Made by a program: the position numbers and the translations under genes | Part shown: positions 12,882-15,988 of the stretch, one piece after another | Numbering within the stretch: position 1 is the first letter of the stretch | Layout: each line of letters starts with the position of its first letter | The notes under the pieces: generated by a model | The model's database searches: none | What the model was told of the DNA's origin: nothing | The model's input: only the letters and a program-made list of their open reading frames with translations | Source of the DNA: an uncultured Porphyromonas sp. | GTDB taxonomy: Bacteria; Bacteroidota; Bacteroidia; Bacteroidales; Porphyromonadaceae | NCBI RefSeq assembly: GCF_905372525.1 | Contig: NZ_CAJPPN010000052.1 | Span: 1 to 15,988, forward strand | Length of the DNA: 15,988 nucleotides | Reading direction: 5' to 3'

Positions 12882-15710
12882 CTAGTGGTGCACCTGCGGG
12901 ACGATGGAGTAGATGAGGTGCCGAGAGGGATCTAGCACCTCGTGGATCGTCTGACGAAGCTCCTCTGGGGTAATCGAGCGAAGGATCTCCTCGTAGCTCT
13001 GGAAGTCCTGGAGCTGCTCCCCATTGCGCACCAGAGAGAGCAGGAGGGTCTGCCACTCGCTGGAGTTACTCTCGGTGAGGGCCTCCCGCTTATTGACGAC
13101 GAAGGTACGGCGGATATCAGCGATCTCCTGCTCTCCAGCGGGCTTTGTACGGAGCTCCTCCACGAGCTCCTCGATGAGGCGACAGGCCAGCGGAGCATTC
13201 TCGGGCTGGACGAGAGTCTCCAGCCTGAGGGAGACGAAGGGCCGAGGCTCTGGACGATAGTCCATGTAGAGGTAGGGGGAGTAGATGATCCCTGCCTCGG
13301 AGCGTAGGCGGGCGATCAAGCGATTGCGCAGGAGCTCACGTAGGATACGTAGCTGTAGTGCCGTCCGTAGCCCGGGGGTGTAGCTCCCGTAGTATATATT
13401 ATGGAGTAGGGTCTGGTCGGTCTGGTCAGCCTCTAGGGTGATGACCGTCTCGGGGCGAGGACTGAGGACACGCTCTCGGGGCAAGGGGCGGAGGGGACGA
13501 CGGGGGAGGCCTGCGAAGACATCGCTGATCTCATGAAGCATCTCCTCTAGGTCAAACCGCCCCACGACGACGATCGTCAGCCCCTCCGTACGAGACCACT
13601 GGTCTCGGTGGTAGGCGACCATCCGATCGAGGCTCAGGGACTGGATCTCCTGCCTACTTTCGGGCTCTCGCTGAGGGATATAGGTACCCAGCACGCTATC
13701 TATCAGGCGTAGCATCCGACGGTCGGGCTGGCGGTGCAGCATCTGCCCCAGACGAGAGGGACGCCCGAGCTCCCCGAGCTGTCCCTGACGGATCTCCTCG
13801 AAGTCCTCGTAGGCTCGCTCTGGGCGAAGCATCTTCTCCCGCATCAGTCGCAGTAGGGGGTAGGTCTCTGCCGTAGGAGCTGTCCCTAGGAGTGCCCCCC
13901 AGTCCATCGCCTCCGTGAGGGTCATCGAGACCCCGTGATCATACATATACCCCATGAGGCTATCCCGACAGGGGATCGCCTCGATCCCCCCGAGCTCCAT
14001 GTAGGCGGCGAGCGAACTGACCTGGCACTGTAGGCTATCGGGCACGGCACGGAGCCCTCGGGGCTGATTGATCGCTATACGTACGAGCGAGTCCGCCCCT
14101 GCTAGGGGGCGAAGGAGCAGACGAATGCCATTGGAGAGGAAGGCCTCCGTGACCCCGATCCCCTCGTAGGTGCGTCGGGAGAGGATATGCGCCCGTGGGG
14201 TACGTCCTGCGGTGAGGACGGCGGGGATGGGCTGGAGCTTCTTCGTGGGCTGTACCTCCTCCTCGGGGGTGTAGCGCAGTAGGGTACGACGGGTCTGGAG
14301 GCCTGCCTGTAGGGCCTGCTTGAGGCTCGTGGTCGTCGGGGGAGTCTGCCCCCCGAGTCTAGGATTGTAGCTGTAGGCCACTAGGGCATTGCCCTGCACC
14401 AGACGCTGGTACTCGGCGAGATAGGGCTGGAGATCCTCCACCCGTACGGCATCGATACGCCGAGCGAGGGACTGAACCTCCTGATCAGTCTTGAGGAAGA
14501 GGTCCCCGTGTAGGATCTCATCCACATAGTAGTCACACCAGCTGGCGGAGGGGGTAGCCTCCCCGAGGGCGAAGAGGCTCGCCTTAGCTCGGGCCTTCAG
14601 CTCCACGAGCTCCCGAGGGGTGATCGTCCCCGGACGCTGTAGGGCACTCAGAGCACTCAGGGCGTGGCGTAGATCTCGTAGCAGCCCCTGCGTCTGCCCG
14701 CCCTCCAGCGTGAGTGCCAGGTGGCTCGTACGTCCTAGGTACCAGTGGTCGGTGAGCTTCATCCCCGGGATGAGGTCGGTGCGGTGTGCCCAGGCACGCA
14801 GAGCCATCCTCTGGGTCAGGCTCTGCAGGAGCTCCTCCTCGGTACGTGTCGGGGGAGTACGGTGGGGGAAGATAAGGTCAAGGGTAGCGGTAGAGAGGAG
14901 GGTATCGGGGAGCACCGAGTGCGTGTACTCGGGGTCGTAGGTCAGCTCCTCGCCCTCCACGGGGGGAGCGGGGCGGGCGGGTAGTGCGGATAGGGTGCGC
15001 CTCAGGAGGCTCTCCGTCCTCTGGGGATCGACATCCCCGACGATGAGCACCGTGGCGAGGCTCGGGCTGTACCACCGCTCATAGAAGCGACGCAGGGTGC
15101 CTATCCGTACCCGATCTATATCCTCTGGAGTGCCGATGGGGAGACTTCGCCCGTAGGCTCCCCGACCGATCTTCAGACTATAGAAGGGATCGGGGGGCTC
15201 GTAGGCACGTATCTCCTCGCGGATCACACTGCGCTCCCGCTCCATCGCTAGGCTGTCTAGCCGTAGCCCCGTGAGCCAGTCCCCGACGATCAGCATAGCC
15301 GTATCTAGGACACCCTGCCCATCCAGAGGGAGGGACATCATGTATACCGTACGGTCGTGCCCCGTCAGCGCATTGAGGCCGATCCCATAGCGTACCCCGA
15401 GGCGCTCGGCGTAGCGGGTGATCCCCTGCCCGGGGAAGTGCTGACTGCCGGCGAAGGCTAGGTGCTCGAGGAAGTGGGCGACCCCCTCCTCCCCGGGCTC
15501 TTGTACACCAGAGCCAAGACGTAGGACGAGCCAGCACTCGGCCTTCTGCCTCGGCTCGGCATTATGTCGGATGATGTAGCTTAGTCCATTGGGGAGCTGT
15601 CCACGTGCCTCCTGGGCATACGTATAGCCCACGCCGAGGCGGAGTGCGCCGACGAGGACCAGGAGCCACAGCCATCGCTCCTGCCATCTCGATTGATCCT
15701 TTCCTAGCAT
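12882..15710 (-). CDS. M16-family zinc metallopeptidase (PqqL/insulinase type), exported
   Basis: A 942-residue exported protease built of two M16 halves. A signal peptide or N-terminal anchor spans about residues 12-33 (WLWLLVLVGALRLGVG, then TYA before Q33). The active N-terminal half carries the inverted zinc motif HFLEH (79-83), with H79 and H83 as ligands, E82 as the general base and E159 as the third ligand 76 residues later. The M16 C-domain follows at about 190-370. The second, catalytically silent half (about 515-920) retains RLRSEAGIIYSPY (801-813), whose arginine and tyrosine (R803, Y810) help bind substrate in this family. Length fits full two-half Bacteroidetes members. M16 enzymes degrade peptides or process secreted proteins, here probably in the periplasm. 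It is a single-gene unit ending in a hairpin; no clear TAnnTTTG motif was seen upstream. Confidence 0.93.
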   Translation of the reverse strand: MLGKDQSRWQERWLWLLVLVGALRLGVGYTYAQEARGQLPNGLSYIIRHNAEPRQKAECWLVLRLGSGVQEPGEEGVAHFLEHLAFAGSQHFPGQGITRYAERLGVRYGIGLNALTGHDRTVYMMSLPLDGQGVLDTAMLIVGDWLTGLRLDSLAMERERSVIREEIRAYEPPDPFYSLKIGRGAYGRSLPIGTPEDIDRVRIGTLRRFYERWYSPSLATVLIVGDVDPQRTESLLRRTLSALPARPAPPVEGEELTYDPEYTHSVLPDTLLSTATLDLIFPHRTPPTRTEEELLQSLTQRMALRAWAHRTDLIPGMKLTDHWYLGRTSHLALTLEGGQTQGLLRDLRHALSALSALQRPGTITPRELVELKARAKASLFALGEATPSASWCDYYVDEILHGDLFLKTDQEVQSLARRIDAVRVEDLQPYLAEYQRLVQGNALVAYSYNPRLGGQTPPTTTSLKQALQAGLQTRRTLLRYTPEEEVQPTKKLQPIPAVLTAGRTPRAHILSRRTYEGIGVTEAFLSNGIRLLLRPLAGADSLVRIAINQPRGLRAVPDSLQCQVSSLAAYMELGGIEAIPCRDSLMGYMYDHGVSMTLTEAMDWGALLGTAPTAETYPLLRLMREKMLRPERAYEDFEEIRQGQLGELGRPSRLGQMLHRQPDRRMLRLIDSVLGTYIPQREPESRQEIQSLSLDRMVAYHRDQWSRTEGLTIVVVGRFDLEEMLHEISDVFAGLPRRPLRPLPRERVLSPRPETVITLEADQTDQTLLHNIYYGSYTPGLRTALQLRILRELLRNRLIARLRSEAGIIYSPYLYMDYRPEPRPFVSLRLETLVQPENAPLACRLIEELVEELRTKPAGEQEIADIRRTFVVNKREALTESNSSEWQTLLLSLVRNGEQLQDFQSYEEILRSITPEELRQTIHEVLDPSRHLIYSIVPQVHH

Positions 15711-15933
15711 ATTGTCCTCTATACACCTATCTTCCTATGAGGCGCTCGGGGGAGGGGGCTTGGTGAGACGCCCCTCCTAGGAGTGTTCTACACTCTATAA
15801 ACAGCTGAGGGATACCCTTTTGTTGCCCCTCTAGGAGAATATCCCCACTTCTTGGTAGTTCCCCCCTGAGCACCAGCCCCCGGGGGCTCAGGCGAATGGG
15901 GGACTTCTATCTCTAGGAAGGGGAGGCTTTGCC
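15711..15933. other. Gene-free region upstream of the M16 peptidase gene
   Basis: No gene is seen. It contains GGAGGGG/CCCCTCC (15751-15757 with 15771-15777), GAGTGT/ACACTC with a 3-nt loop (15781-15786 with 15790-15795), and a larger imperfect hairpin near 15861-15902 in which CTGAGC (15866-15871) pairs with GCTCAG (15886-15891), flanked by five C and five G. The last encloses the 12-bp palindrome GCCCCCGGGGGC (15876-15887). Either stem close to the start of the peptidase gene could be regulatory. Confidence 0.5.
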
Positions 15934-15988
15934 CCATGCCCCGCCCCGAGGGCGATAGAGTGAGTAGTGTGCTCGGGGCGGGGCATGG
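15934..15988. repeat. Perfect inverted repeat, 17-bp arms, at the right window edge
   Basis: CCATGCCCCGCCCCGAG (15934-15950) is exactly complementary to 15972-15988 around a 21-nt loop. The right arm ends on the last base of the window, so the true repeat may be longer. It is probably a terminator of a neighbouring transcription unit, like the similar hairpins elsewhere in this window. Confidence 0.8.

Overview
The window looks like a chromosomal segment from a GC-rich member of the Bacteroidales, probably Porphyromonas or a close relative. This is inferred from a SusC/SusD (RagA/RagB-type) outer-membrane import pair, SusD-type lipoprotein and SusC TonB-box signatures, OmpA-family proteins with the YASPEG variant motif, and Bacteroidetes-type -7 promoter motifs (TAnnTTTG) upstream of several genes. 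The species was not identified by any search.

Layout, left to right. (1) 1-579 is a gene-free leader: a very strong 28-bp-arm hairpin at the left edge, a candidate promoter near 289, and a structured stretch at 337-388. (2) A two-gene plus-strand operon at 580-4473 encodes an 884-residue protein with three predicted outer-membrane barrel modules, followed by a 405-residue OmpA-family periplasmic protein. It ends in a strong hairpin at 4500-4563. (3) 4591-4741 is a 15-bp minisatellite, ten units with a 60-bp higher-order period, followed by purine-rich non-coding DNA. (4) A minus-strand susC-susD pair (9968 down to 5099) ends in a terminator at 4974-5017 and is preceded by a long AT-richer leader. 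(5) A minus-strand housekeeping block follows: an M16 zinc peptidase (15710-12882), pfkA (12751-11771), mutY overlapping it by 26 nt (11796-10708) and rpmH (10626-10480), which has its own promoter and a classic terminator. (6) 15711-15988 is gene-free and rich in inverted repeats.

The left half is envelope biology: barrel and peptidoglycan-anchoring proteins converge on a TonB-dependent importer. The right half is core metabolism, DNA repair and translation plus a processing peptidase. Minus-strand genes dominate; the omp-ompA operon is the only plus-strand unit. No tRNA, rRNA, insertion sequence, CRISPR array or prophage gene was seen. The most unusual items are the triple-barrel protein, the minisatellite, and the habit of placing long perfect inverted repeats in nearly every intergenic gap.
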